Assembly: GCF_004364555.1 (NCBI RefSeq)
Contig: NZ_SOAM01000001.1
Coordinates: 1,116,001-1,180,000, forward strand
Length of the DNA stretch: 64,000 nt
From: Amnibacterium kyonggiense
GTDB taxonomy: Bacteria > Actinomycetota > Actinomycetes > Actinomycetales > Microbacteriaceae
Reading direction: 5' to 3'
The translations under genes and the position numbers were made by a program. Positions within the stretch are counted from its first letter, which is position 1. Every line of letters starts with the position of its first letter. The notes under the pieces were generated by a model. The model saw nothing but the letters and a program-made list of their open reading frames with translations, searched no databases and was not told where the DNA came from. Shown piece after piece: positions 7,993 through 16,266 of the stretch.

Positions 7993-8237
7993 CCCTCGGT
8001 CGCGGCGCGCGAGCGCTCGATCGCGGCCGCGACATCGGAGGCGGAGCCGCCCGCCAGCCCGGCCGCGTAGCCCGCGAGGAAGGTCGTGATCGGCGCCGCG
8101 GGCCGGACGACCGCGTGCGCCGCTTCGCCCGCGAGCCCGAGGATCGCGCCCCGGTCGGCCGGCACGTCCTCCAGGCCGAGCGCCCGGGTCAGCGTCGTCC
8201 ACCAGGCGTCGAGGACCGCGTCCACGTCGTCGCTCAT
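7989..8237 (-). CDS. Small MobA-associated protein (DUF6457-like), 82 aa
   Basis: This 82-residue protein opens with acidic and aromatic residues (MSDDVDAVLDAWWTTL) and continues with alanine-rich, probably helical segments containing GLAGEAAHAVVRPAAPITTFLAGYAAG. It resembles the small DUF6457 proteins encoded beside mobA in actinobacteria; that assignment is from memory of the family and is not certain. It overlaps mobA by 4 bp upstream and moeA by 4 bp downstream, so all three are translationally coupled. A role with MGD synthesis or Mo-enzyme assembly is inferred from context only. Confidence 0.7.
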   Translation of the reverse strand: MSDDVDAVLDAWWTTLTRALGLEDVPADRGAILGLAGEAAHAVVRPAAPITTFLAGYAAGLAGGSASDVAAAIERSRAATEG

Positions 8238-8800
8238 CGCGTCTCCTCACCGGGCAGGACCGCCCCGGCCCGCACCGCATCCGCCACCGTATCGACGTCG
8301 AGTTCGAGGCCGGGTGGGAGGGGGAGCGGCGCGACGTCGAGCGCGCCGAGCAGCGCGCGCAGCGGCCGATCGCGAGGGTCGCCGAGCGCCTCCGCCGCGG
8401 CGCGCAGCGCGTCCGAGCGGTAGCGGCCGAGCAGCCACTGCGCGCGCCCGTCCGCATCCACGACCACGGTCCCGTCCCGTCCGAGCGGCGCGGCGAGCAG
8501 GAGCGGGAGGGCCTCCGGGAGGCGCGGGAGGTCGACGGCGAGCAGCAGCACCTCGTCGACCGGCGGCAGCGCGCCGAGCCCGGCGACGACCGCGGCGGCC
8601 GGCCCGGACTGCGGCGGCGCCTCCTGCACCGTCCGCACGCCGGCGCGCGGCGGCCCGACGACGAGCGTCGGGAGGTCGCCGAGCGCCGCGAGCGCGCGGT
8701 CGAGCAGCGTCGCGCCGTCGACCCGCAGCGCCGCCTTGTCGACGCCCCCGAGGCGGGACCCGCGGCCGCCCGCGAGCACGATCGCGGCCACCGGTCCCAT
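8234..8800 (-). CDS. mobA: Molybdenum cofactor guanylyltransferase
   Basis: This 188-residue nucleotidyltransferase joins GMP to molybdopterin to form MGD, which the YdeP-like enzyme at 4485 needs. The GTP-binding signature LAGGRGSRLGGVDK is at residues 9-22, with the conserved lysine at 22. A metal-binding AVDLPRLP lies near residue 95. The first gene of a tight operon with the 82-aa protein and moeA, it has an upstream gap of 25 bp to the formaldehyde dehydrogenase gene. It could therefore also be read through from that gene. Confidence 0.92.
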   Translation of the reverse strand: MGPVAAIVLAGGRGSRLGGVDKAALRVDGATLLDRALAALGDLPTLVVGPPRAGVRTVQEAPPQSGPAAAVVAGLGALPPVDEVLLLAVDLPRLPEALPLLLAAPLGRDGTVVVDADGRAQWLLGRYRSDALRAAAEALGDPRDRPLRALLGALDVAPLPLPPGLELDVDTVADAVRAGAVLPGEETR

Positions 8801-8825
8801 CCCGGCACTCTCGCACCCTGGAGGT

Positions 8826-10043
8826 TCAGGCGGCCTTAATGTAGTCGTTCGGGTTCAGCACGTACTTCCGCGCCGCGCCCTCGTCGAACTCGTGGTAGCC
8901 GCGCGGCGCGTCGTCGAGGCTGATCGGCGTCGCGTTCACGGCCTTCGCGATGTGCACCCGGTCGTGGAGGATCGCCATCATCAGCTGCCGGTTGTACCGC
9001 ATCACCGGGCACTGGCCGGTGGTGAACGAGAGCGACTTCGCCCAGCCGAGCCCGAGCCGGAGCGAGAGGGAGCCGACCTTTGCCGCCTCGTCGACCCCGC
9101 CGGGGTCGCCGGTGACGTAGAGCCCCGGGATGCCGAGCGCGCCGCCGGCCGCGGTGACGCCCATCAGGGAGTTCAGCACGGTGGCGGGGGCCTCGCCGGC
9201 GTGGGCGCCGTGCCCGCGCGCCTCGAAGCCGACCGCGTCGACGGCGGCGTCGACCTCCGGCACGCCGAGGATCTGCTCGATCTGGTCCTGCGGGTCGCCC
9301 TTCGTCAGATCGACGGTCTCGCAGCCGAACGACCGGGCCTGCTCGAGGCGCTGCGCGTTCAGGTCGCCGACGATGACCGCCGCGGCGCCGAGCAGCATCG
9401 ATCCGGCTGCCGCGGCGAGCCCGACCGGTCCCGCGCCGGCGATGTAGACGGTCGACCCGGGGCCGACCTTCGCGCTCACCGCGCCGTGGAAGCCGGTGGG
9501 GAAGATGTCCGACAGCATCGCGAGGTCGAGGATCTTCTCCATCGCCTGGTCGCGGTCGGGGAACTTCAGCAGGTTCCAGTCGGCGTAGGGGACGAGCACG
9601 TACTCGGCCTGGCCGCCGACCCAGCCGCCCATGTCGACGTAGCCGTAGGCGCTGCCGGGGCGGTCGGGGTTGACGTTCAGGCAGACGCCGGTCTTGCCCT
9701 CCTTGCAGTTGCGGCACCGCCCGCAGGCGATGTTGAACGGCACGGACACGAGGTCGCCGACCTGGATGAACTCGACGTCGCGGCCCTTCTCGACGACCTC
9801 GCCGGTGATCTCGTGGCCGAGCACCAGGTCCGCCGGCGCGGTGGTGCGCCCGCGCACCATGTGCTGGTCGGAGCCGCAGATGTTCGTCGCGACCGTGCGG
9901 AGGACGACGCCGTGGTCGACCCGTCGTCCGATGTTCGCCGGGTTGACCCCGGGGCCGTCGTGCAGCTCGAAGTCCGGGTACGGGGTCTCGATGACCTCGA
10001 CCCTGCCCGGGCCCTTGTAGGCCACCGCTCTGTTGCTCGGCAT
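8826..10043 (-). CDS. fdhA: Glutathione-independent formaldehyde dehydrogenase
   Basis: This 405-residue zinc alcohol dehydrogenase superfamily protein has the long-insert form of glutathione-independent formaldehyde dehydrogenase, which dismutates or oxidises formaldehyde with tightly bound NAD. The catalytic zinc region has Cys56 (NICGSDQH) and His77 (LGHE). Structural-zinc cysteines are at 107, 110, 113 and 121. The Rossmann motif is AGAGPVGLAA. DIFPTGFHGAV and the C-terminal YNRQLMMAIL are typical for this subfamily. The ATG at 10043 has a plausible purine-rich site (AGAGGAG) upstream on the minus strand. Lying next to Mo-cofactor and formate-dehydrogenase-type genes, it could feed formate to the enzyme at 4485. 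Confidence 0.9.
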   Translation of the reverse strand: MPSNRAVAYKGPGRVEVIETPYPDFELHDGPGVNPANIGRRVDHGVVLRTVATNICGSDQHMVRGRTTAPADLVLGHEITGEVVEKGRDVEFIQVGDLVSVPFNIACGRCRNCKEGKTGVCLNVNPDRPGSAYGYVDMGGWVGGQAEYVLVPYADWNLLKFPDRDQAMEKILDLAMLSDIFPTGFHGAVSAKVGPGSTVYIAGAGPVGLAAAAGSMLLGAAAVIVGDLNAQRLEQARSFGCETVDLTKGDPQDQIEQILGVPEVDAAVDAVGFEARGHGAHAGEAPATVLNSLMGVTAAGGALGIPGLYVTGDPGGVDEAAKVGSLSLRLGLGWAKSLSFTTGQCPVMRYNRQLMMAILHDRVHIAKAVNATPISLDDAPRGYHEFDEGAARKYVLNPNDYIKAA

Positions 10044-10151
10044 CGCCGCTCCTCTCGTTCCGGCCGCCGGGCGGAGGCCGCGGCGGCGCCGGACGACGGC
10101 GGCACGATCCGGCCCCCGCGCACGCCCGGCCGGGCGAGGCTAGGTCGGGGG

Positions 10152-10192
10152 GAGCACCCGGCGGAGGGTCCAAGGTCCCTCCGCCGGGGCTC
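10152..10192. terminator. Hairpin downstream of the aldo/keto reductase
   Basis: Arms CCCGGCGGAGGG (10157-10168) and CCCTCCGCCGGG (10177-10188) are perfect, with an 8-nt loop. A further GAGC/GCTC pair adds to the stem beyond a bulge. It overlaps the stop codon of the minus-strand aldo/keto reductase and would end that transcript before fdhA. Confidence 0.65.
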
Positions 10193-11204
10193 ACCAGCGG
10201 GCGTGGATCCCGGCCCGGAAGAACTCGTCGTAGATCGCGTGCACGCCCGCGTCGAAGGCCGGTCCGAGCGGCGGGAGCAGCCCGGCCGCCGCGTTCGACT
10301 CGGCCTGCGCGACGGACCGGGCGCCGGGGATGACCGACGTGACGCCCGGCAGCTGCGCCACCCAGGCGATCGCCGCCTGCGCGGGCGTCGTGCCGTCCGG
10401 CGCCTCCGCCTCGACCAGCGCGGAGAAGCGGCGCGCGGCGGCGACCCCCGCCTCGTAGTCGACGCCGGAGAACGTCTCGCCCTGGTCGAACGCCTCGCCG
10501 TGCCGGTTGTAGTTCCGGTGGTCGTCGGCGCCGAACTCGGTGCGCTCGTCGTACTTCCCGGACAGCAGCCCCGAGGCGAGCGGCACGCGCGCGAGGATGC
10601 CGACGCCGGCCTCCGCGGCCGCGGGCAGCACCTCGTCGAGCGGCTTGAGCCGGAAGGCGTTGAGGATGATCTGCACGCTCGCGACGTGCGGCCGGGCGAT
10701 CGCGGCGAGCGCCTGCGCGGTCTCCTCGACCGAGACGCCGTAGGCCGCGATCGCGCCCTCGGACACGAGCGTGTCGAGCGCGTCGTAGACGGCGTCGTCG
10801 TGGAACGCGGCCGTCGGCGGGCAGTGCAGCTGCACGAGGTCGAGCGTGTCCTGGCCGAGGTTCCTCCGCGACCGGTCGGTCCACTCGCGGAAGTTCGCGA
10901 GCACGTAGTTCGCGGGGACCTGGTCGAGGCGGCGGCCCATCTTCGTCGCGACGGTCACGCCGGCGTCGGGGTGGTCGGCGAGCCAGCCGCCGATGATGCG
11001 CTCGCTGCGGCCGTCGCCGTAGACGTCGGCGGTGTCGAACAGCGTCACGCCGGCGTCCGCGGACGCGTCGAGCACGGCGCGCGCGTCCGCCTCCGGCACG
11101 TCGCCCCAGTCGCCGCCGAGCTGCCAGGTGCCGAGGCCGACCGCGGAGACGGAGCGGCCGGTGCGGCCGAGGGTGCGGGTGGGCATCAGTGCGTCGTCGA
11201 GCAT
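10191..11204 (-). CDS. Aldo/keto reductase
   Basis: This 337-residue TIM-barrel NADPH-dependent reductase has the catalytic aspartate and tyrosine in LFDTADVYGDGRSE, the lysine in VATKMGRR and a histidine-equivalent position in LVQLHCPP. The C-terminal AIAWVAQLPGVTSVIPGARSVAQAESNA is the cofactor-binding loop region of the YajO/oxidoreductase branch. Family members reduce sugar or other aldehydes and ketones in the cytoplasm. The substrate is not predictable. It is divergent from the polyphosphate kinase at 11240 with only 35 bp between the starts, so the two promoters must overlap. Confidence 0.9.
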   Translation of the reverse strand: MLDDALMPTRTLGRTGRSVSAVGLGTWQLGGDWGDVPEADARAVLDASADAGVTLFDTADVYGDGRSERIIGGWLADHPDAGVTVATKMGRRLDQVPANYVLANFREWTDRSRRNLGQDTLDLVQLHCPPTAAFHDDAVYDALDTLVSEGAIAAYGVSVEETAQALAAIARPHVASVQIILNAFRLKPLDEVLPAAAEAGVGILARVPLASGLLSGKYDERTEFGADDHRNYNRHGEAFDQGETFSGVDYEAGVAAARRFSALVEAEAPDGTTPAQAAIAWVAQLPGVTSVIPGARSVAQAESNAAAGLLPPLGPAFDAGVHAIYDEFFRAGIHARW

Positions 11205-11239
11205 GCCGACATCCTCCTGCAGCCCCGTAGCCTGCAGAT

Positions 11240-12073
11240 GTGAGCAAGGACGCCTCTCTTCGCGACGCGCTGCGCGTGCCGCACGGCCCGATCAGCGTGT
11301 CGGGGTTCGACTCGGGCGCGAAGCCCCTCGAGCCGAAGTCGAAGCGCCTCGAGCACGACCTCGATCAGATGGCCGACCTGCAGGAGCGGCTCTGGGCGGA
11401 GTCGACCGGCGGCGGCGAGCGCCGCGTGCTCCTCGTGCTCCAGGGCATGGACACCGCGGGCAAGGGCGGCGTCGTCAAGCACGCGGTCGGCGTCTTCGGG
11501 CCGATCGGCGTCGAGTACTCGGCGTTCAAGAAGCCGACGGAGGAGGAGCGCGCGCACGACTTCCTCTGGCGCATCCGGAAGCGCCTGCCCGGACCCGGCA
11601 TGATCGGCGTCTTCGACCGCAGCCACTACGAGGACGTGCTCGTCGTGCGCGTGCACGACCTCGTGCCGAAGGCCGAGTGGGAGACCCGCTACGACGCGAT
11701 CAACGCGTTCGAGCAGGAGCTCGTCGACGGGGGCACGACGGTGGTGAAGGTCTTCCTCCACGTCTCGTACGACGTGCAGCGGGAGCGCCTGCTGCGGCGG
11801 CTCGCGCGCCCGGACAAGCACTGGAAGTTCAACCCCTCGGACATCGACGAGCGGGCGCACTGGGACGAGTACCGCGCCGCGTACGACGCGGTGCTCGAGC
11901 GGACGAACACCGACGCGGCGCCCTGGTACGTCGTGCCGGCGGATCACAAGACGTACCGGAACTGGGCGGTCGCGGAGCTGCTGCGGGAGACGCTCGTCGA
12001 GCTCGACCCCCGCTACCCGCAGCCGGACCTCGACGTCGCGACGCTGCGCGAACGGCTCGCACCCCCGCACTGA
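11240..12073 (+). CDS. Polyphosphate kinase 2 family protein
   Basis: This 277-residue PPK2 transfers phosphate between polyphosphate and nucleotides. The Walker A-like loop GMDTAGKGG is at residues 69-77. The lid/Walker B region follows as GVFDRSHYEDVLVVRV near residue 125, and the NPSDIDERAHWDEY segment is typical. The length and single domain fit class I/III PPK2 enzymes; whether it acts on ADP, GDP or AMP cannot be read off safely. The GTG start follows TAGCCT (11228-11233) by 6 nt with no Shine-Dalgarno sequence, so the mRNA is probably leaderless. Confidence 0.93.
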   Translation: MSKDASLRDALRVPHGPISVSGFDSGAKPLEPKSKRLEHDLDQMADLQERLWAESTGGGERRVLLVLQGMDTAGKGGVVKHAVGVFGPIGVEYSAFKKPTEEERAHDFLWRIRKRLPGPGMIGVFDRSHYEDVLVVRVHDLVPKAEWETRYDAINAFEQELVDGGTTVVKVFLHVSYDVQRERLLRRLARPDKHWKFNPSDIDERAHWDEYRAAYDAVLERTNTDAAPWYVVPADHKTYRNWAVAELLRETLVELDPRYPQPDLDVATLRERLAPPH

Positions 12074-12079
12074 TCGCGG

Positions 12080-12101
12080 GCCGGACTCAGTCCAGTCCGG
12101 C
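12080..12101. terminator. Small hairpin at convergent gene ends
   Basis: GCCGGACT (12080-12087) and AGTCCGGC (12094-12101) form an 8-bp stem with a 6-nt loop between the PPK2 stop and the SRPBCC gene end. It overlaps the last codons of the latter. Confidence 0.45.
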
Positions 12102-12593
12102 GGCGGCGACGCGCGGCGCCCAGCGCTCCCGCGCCGGCGAGAACCGGGTCTCGAACCCGACCGAGGCGAGGTCCTCCCGGGTCGGTGCGACGACGTGGTC
12201 GGCGAGCATGCCGAGGTAGACGGCCCAGCCGGCCGAGTAGAACGCGCCGGTCATCCCGTCGTGCTCGAGGACGAGCCGCGTGCCGCCCTCCGCGTCCTCG
12301 AGGCGGACGACCAGGGTGGAGGACGGCTCGCCCTCGACCTCCCACGTCGAGGTGAACCCCTCCATCGGCTCGCAGGCGGTGACGGTGCCCGCGCCCCAGA
12401 CCTCGCCGTCCGACATCGCCTCCCAGCGGCCGCCCAGGCGGAGGTCGCCGCGGTAGTCGGCCATCCACCGGCGCAGGCGGTGGAGGTCGGTGCACGCCGA
12501 CCAGAGGTCCGCGCGGTCGGTCGGGTACACCTCGTCGACCGCGATGCGCCAGCGGTCGCCGCGGCGCTCCAGCCGCAGGTCCTCGATGCTCAT
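12087..12593 (-). CDS. SRPBCC (AHSA1-like) domain protein
   Basis: This 168-residue START/Bet v1-fold protein shows the AHSA1 pattern. The N-terminal region VDEVYPTDRADLWSACTDLHRLRRWMADYRGDLRLGGRWEAM is followed by a middle strand TWEVEGEPSSTLVVRLEDAEGGTRLVLEHDGM. A C-terminal helix FYSAGWAVYLGMLADHV completes the fold. Such proteins bind small hydrophobic ligands or act as stress-related partners. The exact role is unknown. The start ATG at 12593 overlaps the stop of the ArsR-type regulator by 4 bp, a standard actinobacterial pairing in which the ArsR protein represses both genes. Confidence 0.88.
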   Translation of the reverse strand: MSIEDLRLERRGDRWRIAVDEVYPTDRADLWSACTDLHRLRRWMADYRGDLRLGGRWEAMSDGEVWGAGTVTACEPMEGFTSTWEVEGEPSSTLVVRLEDAEGGTRLVLEHDGMTGAFYSAGWAVYLGMLADHVVAPTREDLASVGFETRFSPARERWAPRVAAAGLD

Positions 12594-12925
12594 GACGACT
12601 CCTTCCCGGCCCGCGCGCCGCGGGCGATCTCGGTGCGGAGGGCGTCGAGCCGCTGCGGCCAGAGCCTCCGGTAGCGCTGCAGCACCGCGTCCGCCTCGTC
12701 GAACCCCGCGCGCTGCAGGGCGTAGAGGCGGCGCGCGCCCTCGGGGCGGACGGTCGCGAACCCGGACTCGCGGAGGATCCGGAGGTGGCGCGAGACGGCG
12801 GGCTGAGTGATGCCGAACTCGGCCCCGACCGCGTCGACGACGTCGCCGGCGGTCCGCTCGCCGTTCGCGAGCAGCTCCACGATGCGGCGCCGAACCGGAT
12901 CGCCGAGGACCTCGAACGCATGCAC
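12590..12925 (-). CDS. ArsR-family winged-helix transcriptional regulator
   Basis: This 111-residue protein carries a winged helix-turn-helix domain. FEVLGDPVRRRIVELLANGERTAGDVVDAVG precedes the recognition helix region QPAVSRHLRILRESGFA. The wing is VRPEGARRLYALQ. No metal-binding CxC motif is present in the expected helix, so it is not a classic arsenic/cadmium sensor. It belongs to the sub-group paired with SRPBCC genes. It is translationally coupled to the SRPBCC gene at 12087 and is probably autoregulatory. The ligand is unknown. Confidence 0.9.
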   Translation of the reverse strand: MHAFEVLGDPVRRRIVELLANGERTAGDVVDAVGAEFGITQPAVSRHLRILRESGFATVRPEGARRLYALQRAGFDEADAVLQRYRRLWPQRLDALRTEIARGARAGKESS

Positions 12926-12967
12926 GGTCCAGGTCTATCAGACGCAGGTTATATCGGTCGAACGGTG

Positions 12968-13687
12968 TCAGCGCTCGAAGATCGACACCGCGTATCCGGC
13001 TGTGCCCTGCGTGCTGATCTCGAGCACGAGCGGCCGGGCGCCGGCCGGGATGCGCAGCGACCCGCCGTCGAACCCGCCGCACGGGCCGGCACCGGAGCCG
13101 AGCGCCCGGCCGTCCGCGGCGCGGACCGTCCAGCGGGAGCGGCCCTCCGACGTCGCGCAGGTCGGCACGACGAGGAGCGCACCGGTCGCGTCCGCGATGG
13201 AGAGCCGCAACCGACGCGGTCCGCTCAGCTGCACGTAGCTGCGGCCGTCGGTGTCGCCGGACCACTCGCTCGGCAGCTGGCCGGGGTAGAAGCGGTAGTA
13301 GTCCTGCGCGGACCAGGTGCCGTTGCTCGCGAGCACGCGCGCCCGCAGCTCTGCCCCCGGCCGCTCCGGGGCGGGCGTCACGGTCGCCGCTGCGGTCGGC
13401 CGGGCGAGGGACACGGCCGTGCCGCCGAGCAGTGCGCCGACGACCAGTGCCGCGACCGCGACGGCGCCGATCGCGCCCCACCGGCGCGGGGGCTCCGGGC
13501 GCTCCGGCGGCTCCGCCGGCGCGCGGGGCGCCGCCGCCTCGGCCGGCGCGTCGTCCTGCTCCAGCGCGGCGAGCCGGGCGCGGTCCTCCGCGGAGGCGTC
13601 CCGGCGGAAGGCGGCCTCGCGAGCGGCCCGCAGCCGCTCGTCCCGCGTCTCCGCCACCGCCGCCCGCCGTCCGTGCGGCGTCCGCAC
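12968..13687 (-). CDS. Membrane-anchored hypothetical protein with extracytoplasmic domain
   Basis: This 239-residue protein has an N-terminal charged, probably helical region (residues 12-45, ETRDERLRAAREAAFRR and similar) and a Pro/Ala/Glu-rich linker to about residue 68. A single transmembrane segment runs at about 71-95. The exported C-terminal region of about 140 residues has a WSAQDYYRFYPGQLPSEW segment, two cysteines (CATSEGRS and PCGGFDGG) that could form a disulfide, and a beta-rich look. No family was recognised. The positive-inside distribution puts the N-terminus in the cytoplasm. It is divergent from the aldo/keto reductase at 13799. Confidence 0.7.
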   Translation of the reverse strand: MRTPHGRRAAVAETRDERLRAAREAAFRRDASAEDRARLAALEQDDAPAEAAAPRAPAEPPERPEPPRRWGAIGAVAVAALVVGALLGGTAVSLARPTAAATVTPAPERPGAELRARVLASNGTWSAQDYYRFYPGQLPSEWSGDTDGRSYVQLSGPRRLRLSIADATGALLVVPTCATSEGRSRWTVRAADGRALGSGAGPCGGFDGGSLRIPAGARPLVLEISTQGTAGYAVSIFER

Positions 13688-13798
13688 CGCGCGACCATCG
13701 TGGCATCCGCCGCTCGCGGCCCGAGCCCTCCCAGGCGACCGCTCCTAGCCTGCTCGCTGCGGCCAGGGTCGCGGACGGCACGGCGGAAGGCGGAGACG

Positions 13799-14809
13799 AT
13801 GGAGTACCGGTACCTCGGGAAGAGCGGATTCAAGATCTCGGAGGTCACCTACGGCAACTGGGTGACCGCGGCGAGCCAGGTCGAGAACGACCGGGCGATC
13901 GCGACGGTGCACGCGGCGCTCGACGCGGGCATCTCCACCTTCGACACGGCGGACGTGTACGCGAACACCGGCGCGGAGACCGTGCTCGGCGAGGCGCTGA
14001 AGGGCACCCGGCGGCAGTCGATCGAGATCTTCACGAAGGTCTTCGGGCCGACCGGCCCCAAGGGCCACAACGACGTCGGCCTGTCGCGCAAGCACATCCT
14101 CGAGTCCATCGACGGCTCGCTGCAGCGGCTCGGCACGGACTACGTCGACCTCTACCAGGCGCACCGGTTCGACCACTTCACGCCGCTCGAGGAGACGATG
14201 CAGGCGTTCGCCGACCTCGTCCGCATGGGCAAGGTGCTGTACGTCGGCGTCTCCGAGTGGACCGCCGATCAGCTCCGGCAGGGTGCGGCGCTCGCGAAGG
14301 AGCTCGGCTTCCAGCTCATCTCGAACCAGCCGGAGTACTCGGCGCTGTGGCGGGTCATCGAGGGCGAGGTCGTCCCGGCCTCCGAGGAGCTCGGCATCAG
14401 CCAGGTCGTCTGGTCGCCGATCGCGCAGGGCGTGCTGACCGGCAAGTACGTGCCCGGCCAGGCGCACCCGGAGGGCAGCCGCGCGACCGACGACAAGGGC
14501 GGCGCGAACTTCGTGAAGCGCTGGCTGCAGGACGACGTGCTGCAGCGCGTGCAGGACCTGAAGCCGATCGCCCAGGAGCTCGACCTGTCGCTCGCGCAGC
14601 TCGCGGTCGCGTGGGTGCTGCAGAACGACAACGTCGCGACGGCGATCATCGGCGCGTCCCGCCCGGAGCAGGTGACGGAGAACGCGAAGGCCGCCGGCGT
14701 CGTCATCCCGGTCGAGCTGATGACCCGGATCGACGAGGTGCTCGGCGACGCGGTCGAGCGCGACACCTCCATCACCGCGACGCGCAGCCCGAGCCAGCGC
14801 GAGGCCTGA
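13799..14809 (+). CDS. Aldo/keto reductase (Kv-beta/YghZ-like)
   Basis: This 336-residue AKR begins MEYRYLGKSGFKISEVTYGNW, typical of the Kv-beta/AKR14 branch. Catalytic residues appear in TFDTADVYANTGAE (Asp, Tyr), IFTKVF (Lys) and LYQAHRFD (His). The NADPH-binding loop is IIGASRPEQVTENA. Proteins of this branch reduce methylglyoxal-type aldehydes or other carbonyls. The physiological substrate is unknown. The ATG at 13799 follows GAAGGCGGAGA. It ends just before a hairpin shared with the convergent VOC gene. Confidence 0.92.
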   Translation: MEYRYLGKSGFKISEVTYGNWVTAASQVENDRAIATVHAALDAGISTFDTADVYANTGAETVLGEALKGTRRQSIEIFTKVFGPTGPKGHNDVGLSRKHILESIDGSLQRLGTDYVDLYQAHRFDHFTPLEETMQAFADLVRMGKVLYVGVSEWTADQLRQGAALAKELGFQLISNQPEYSALWRVIEGEVVPASEELGISQVVWSPIAQGVLTGKYVPGQAHPEGSRATDDKGGANFVKRWLQDDVLQRVQDLKPIAQELDLSLAQLAVAWVLQNDNVATAIIGASRPEQVTENAKAAGVVIPVELMTRIDEVLGDAVERDTSITATRSPSQREA

Positions 14810-14815
14810 CGCGCG

Positions 14816-14847
14816 CCGGATCCGGAGCCGCGCGGCTCCGGATCCGG
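14816..14847. terminator. 15-bp hairpin between convergent genes
   Basis: CCGGATCCGGAGCCG (14816-14830) and its exact complement (14833-14847) are separated by only CG, so the effective loop uses the innermost pairs. It sits 6 nt after the aldo/keto reductase stop and 8 nt before the VOC stop, a bidirectional terminator position. Confidence 0.6.
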
Positions 14848-14855
14848 TCGCCGCG

Positions 14856-15230
14856 TCAGCGGAGGGGCGCGTAGACGTTCACGAGGACGCCGTCGGGGTC
14901 GCGGAGCAGGAGCGAGCGGTTGCCCCACGGCATGTCCGTCGGCGGCTGCACGACCTCCACGCCGTCGGCCAGGCGCGCGTGCACCGCGTCGACGGCCGCG
15001 GGGCTCGTCTCGAGGAACTCGACGAGCGCGCCGTCGTGCGCGGCGGCGAAGCCGGGCACCGGCACGGTCGAGGGGTGGCCGATCGCGAGGGTGCCGGTCT
15101 CGGCCCGGAACACGGCGAACACCGGGGCGGGGCGCTCCGGTGCCAGGCCGAGGAGGCGCTCGTAGAACGCGACCGAGCGGTCGACGTCGGCGGTGATGAT
15201 GCGGGCGGAGGCGAATCTCATGCGCCGCAC
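14856..15230 (-). CDS. VOC family protein (glyoxalase/bleomycin-resistance fold)
   Basis: This is a 124-residue single VOC module pair. It contains ARIITADVDRSVAFYERLLGL at the start, a middle LAIGHPSTV, and a final WGNRSLLLRDPDGVLVNVYAPL with the usual metal-ligand glutamate position replaced by Asn in VNVY. This suggests a non-metal or altered binding site. Such proteins are small-molecule-binding or isomerase-like. No substrate is predictable. Two starts are possible: 15230 (MRRMRFAS) and 15221 (MRFAS). The gene is divergent from the WYL regulator at 15284, its probable controller. Confidence 0.85.
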   Translation of the reverse strand: MRRMRFASARIITADVDRSVAFYERLLGLAPERPAPVFAVFRAETGTLAIGHPSTVPVPGFAAAHDGALVEFLETSPAAVDAVHARLADGVEVVQPPTDMPWGNRSLLLRDPDGVLVNVYAPLR

Positions 15231-15283
15231 CGTAGGAGCGATACCGGACGGAACCCACCCGGTATCGCTGCGATGATCGCGCT

Positions 15284-16249
15284 GTGCCCCGTCCGACCGC
15301 CCGCGTGCTCGCGCTGCTCGAGCTGCTGCAGGCCGGCGGCACGCGGACCGCGGCGGAGCTCGCCGAGCGGCTGGAGGTCGACGAGCGCACCGTGCGGCGC
15401 TACGCGGACCACCTGCTCGAGCTCGAGGTGCCCGTCGAGACGGTGCGCGGGCGGTACGGCGGCTTCCGCATCGCCGCGGGGTCCCGGCTGCCGCCCCTGA
15501 TGCTCACCGACGAGGAGGCGGTCGCGGTCGCCCTCGGGCTCGGCGGCGTCGCCCGCACCGGCCCCTCCACCGCGGTCCGCACGGCCGCCGAGACGGCGGC
15601 CGCGAAGCTCGTCCGCGTCCTGCCCGGCCGCCTGGCGGCCCGCGTCCCGGGGGTCGCGGACGTGCGCTCCACCGCGCGCAGTCATCCCGCGCCGGAGGCC
15701 TCCGCCGACGCGATCACGACGGCGACCACCGCCGCGCGCGAGCACCGCCCCCTCCGCATCCGGCACCGCCGCGGCGGGACCACGACGACCAGGACGCTGC
15801 TGCCCTGGGGCGTCGTCGAGCACGAGGGGCGCTGGTACGTGACCGGCCTCGACTCCGCGTCGGACGCGGTGCGGACCTTCCGCATGGACCGGCTCGAGCA
15901 CGTCGAGATCGGGACGGGGCGCTTCGAGCCGCCTCCGGATGCCGACCCGGTGCGGGAGGTGCTCGCCGCCCTCGCGGGCACGCCGCGCGACTTCTCCGTC
16001 CGCGTGCTCGTCCGGGCGAGCGAGGACCGGATCCGGCGGACCCTCCCCGCGTCCGTCGCGGTCCTCGAGCCGGCGCCGGAGGAGGAGGGCTGGGTGCGCG
16101 TGCTGCTCGAGGCCGCCCGGCTCGACTGGGTCGCCGGAGCGCTCGCGCTGCTCGACGCACCCTTCCGCATCGAGCGGCCGGCGGCGCTGCGCGACGAGGT
16201 CCTCCGCCTCGCGGACCGGCTGCGGGCCCGGGCCGCGGATCCGGACTGA
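15284..16249 (+). CDS. YafY-type HTH/WYL domain transcriptional regulator
   Basis: This 321-residue regulator has an N-terminal DeoR-like helix-turn-helix (RVLALLELLQAGGTRTAAELAERLEVDERTVRRYADHL, residues 6-45) followed by PVETVRGRYGGFRI. The middle WYL domain lies around residues 130-220 with HRRGGTTTTRTLLPWGVVEHEGRWYVTGL, and a WCX-type C-terminal domain ends the protein. WYL domains sense nucleic-acid or nucleotide-like ligands. Divergent transcription from the VOC gene 53 bp away implies that it controls that gene and itself. It starts with GTG and has no clear Shine-Dalgarno sequence. Confidence 0.9.
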   Translation: MPRPTARVLALLELLQAGGTRTAAELAERLEVDERTVRRYADHLLELEVPVETVRGRYGGFRIAAGSRLPPLMLTDEEAVAVALGLGGVARTGPSTAVRTAAETAAAKLVRVLPGRLAARVPGVADVRSTARSHPAPEASADAITTATTAAREHRPLRIRHRRGGTTTTRTLLPWGVVEHEGRWYVTGLDSASDAVRTFRMDRLEHVEIGTGRFEPPPDADPVREVLAALAGTPRDFSVRVLVRASEDRIRRTLPASVAVLEPAPEEEGWVRVLLEAARLDWVAGALALLDAPFRIERPAALRDEVLRLADRLRARAADPD

Positions 16250-16266
16250 GCCCTACACTCGCGCCC

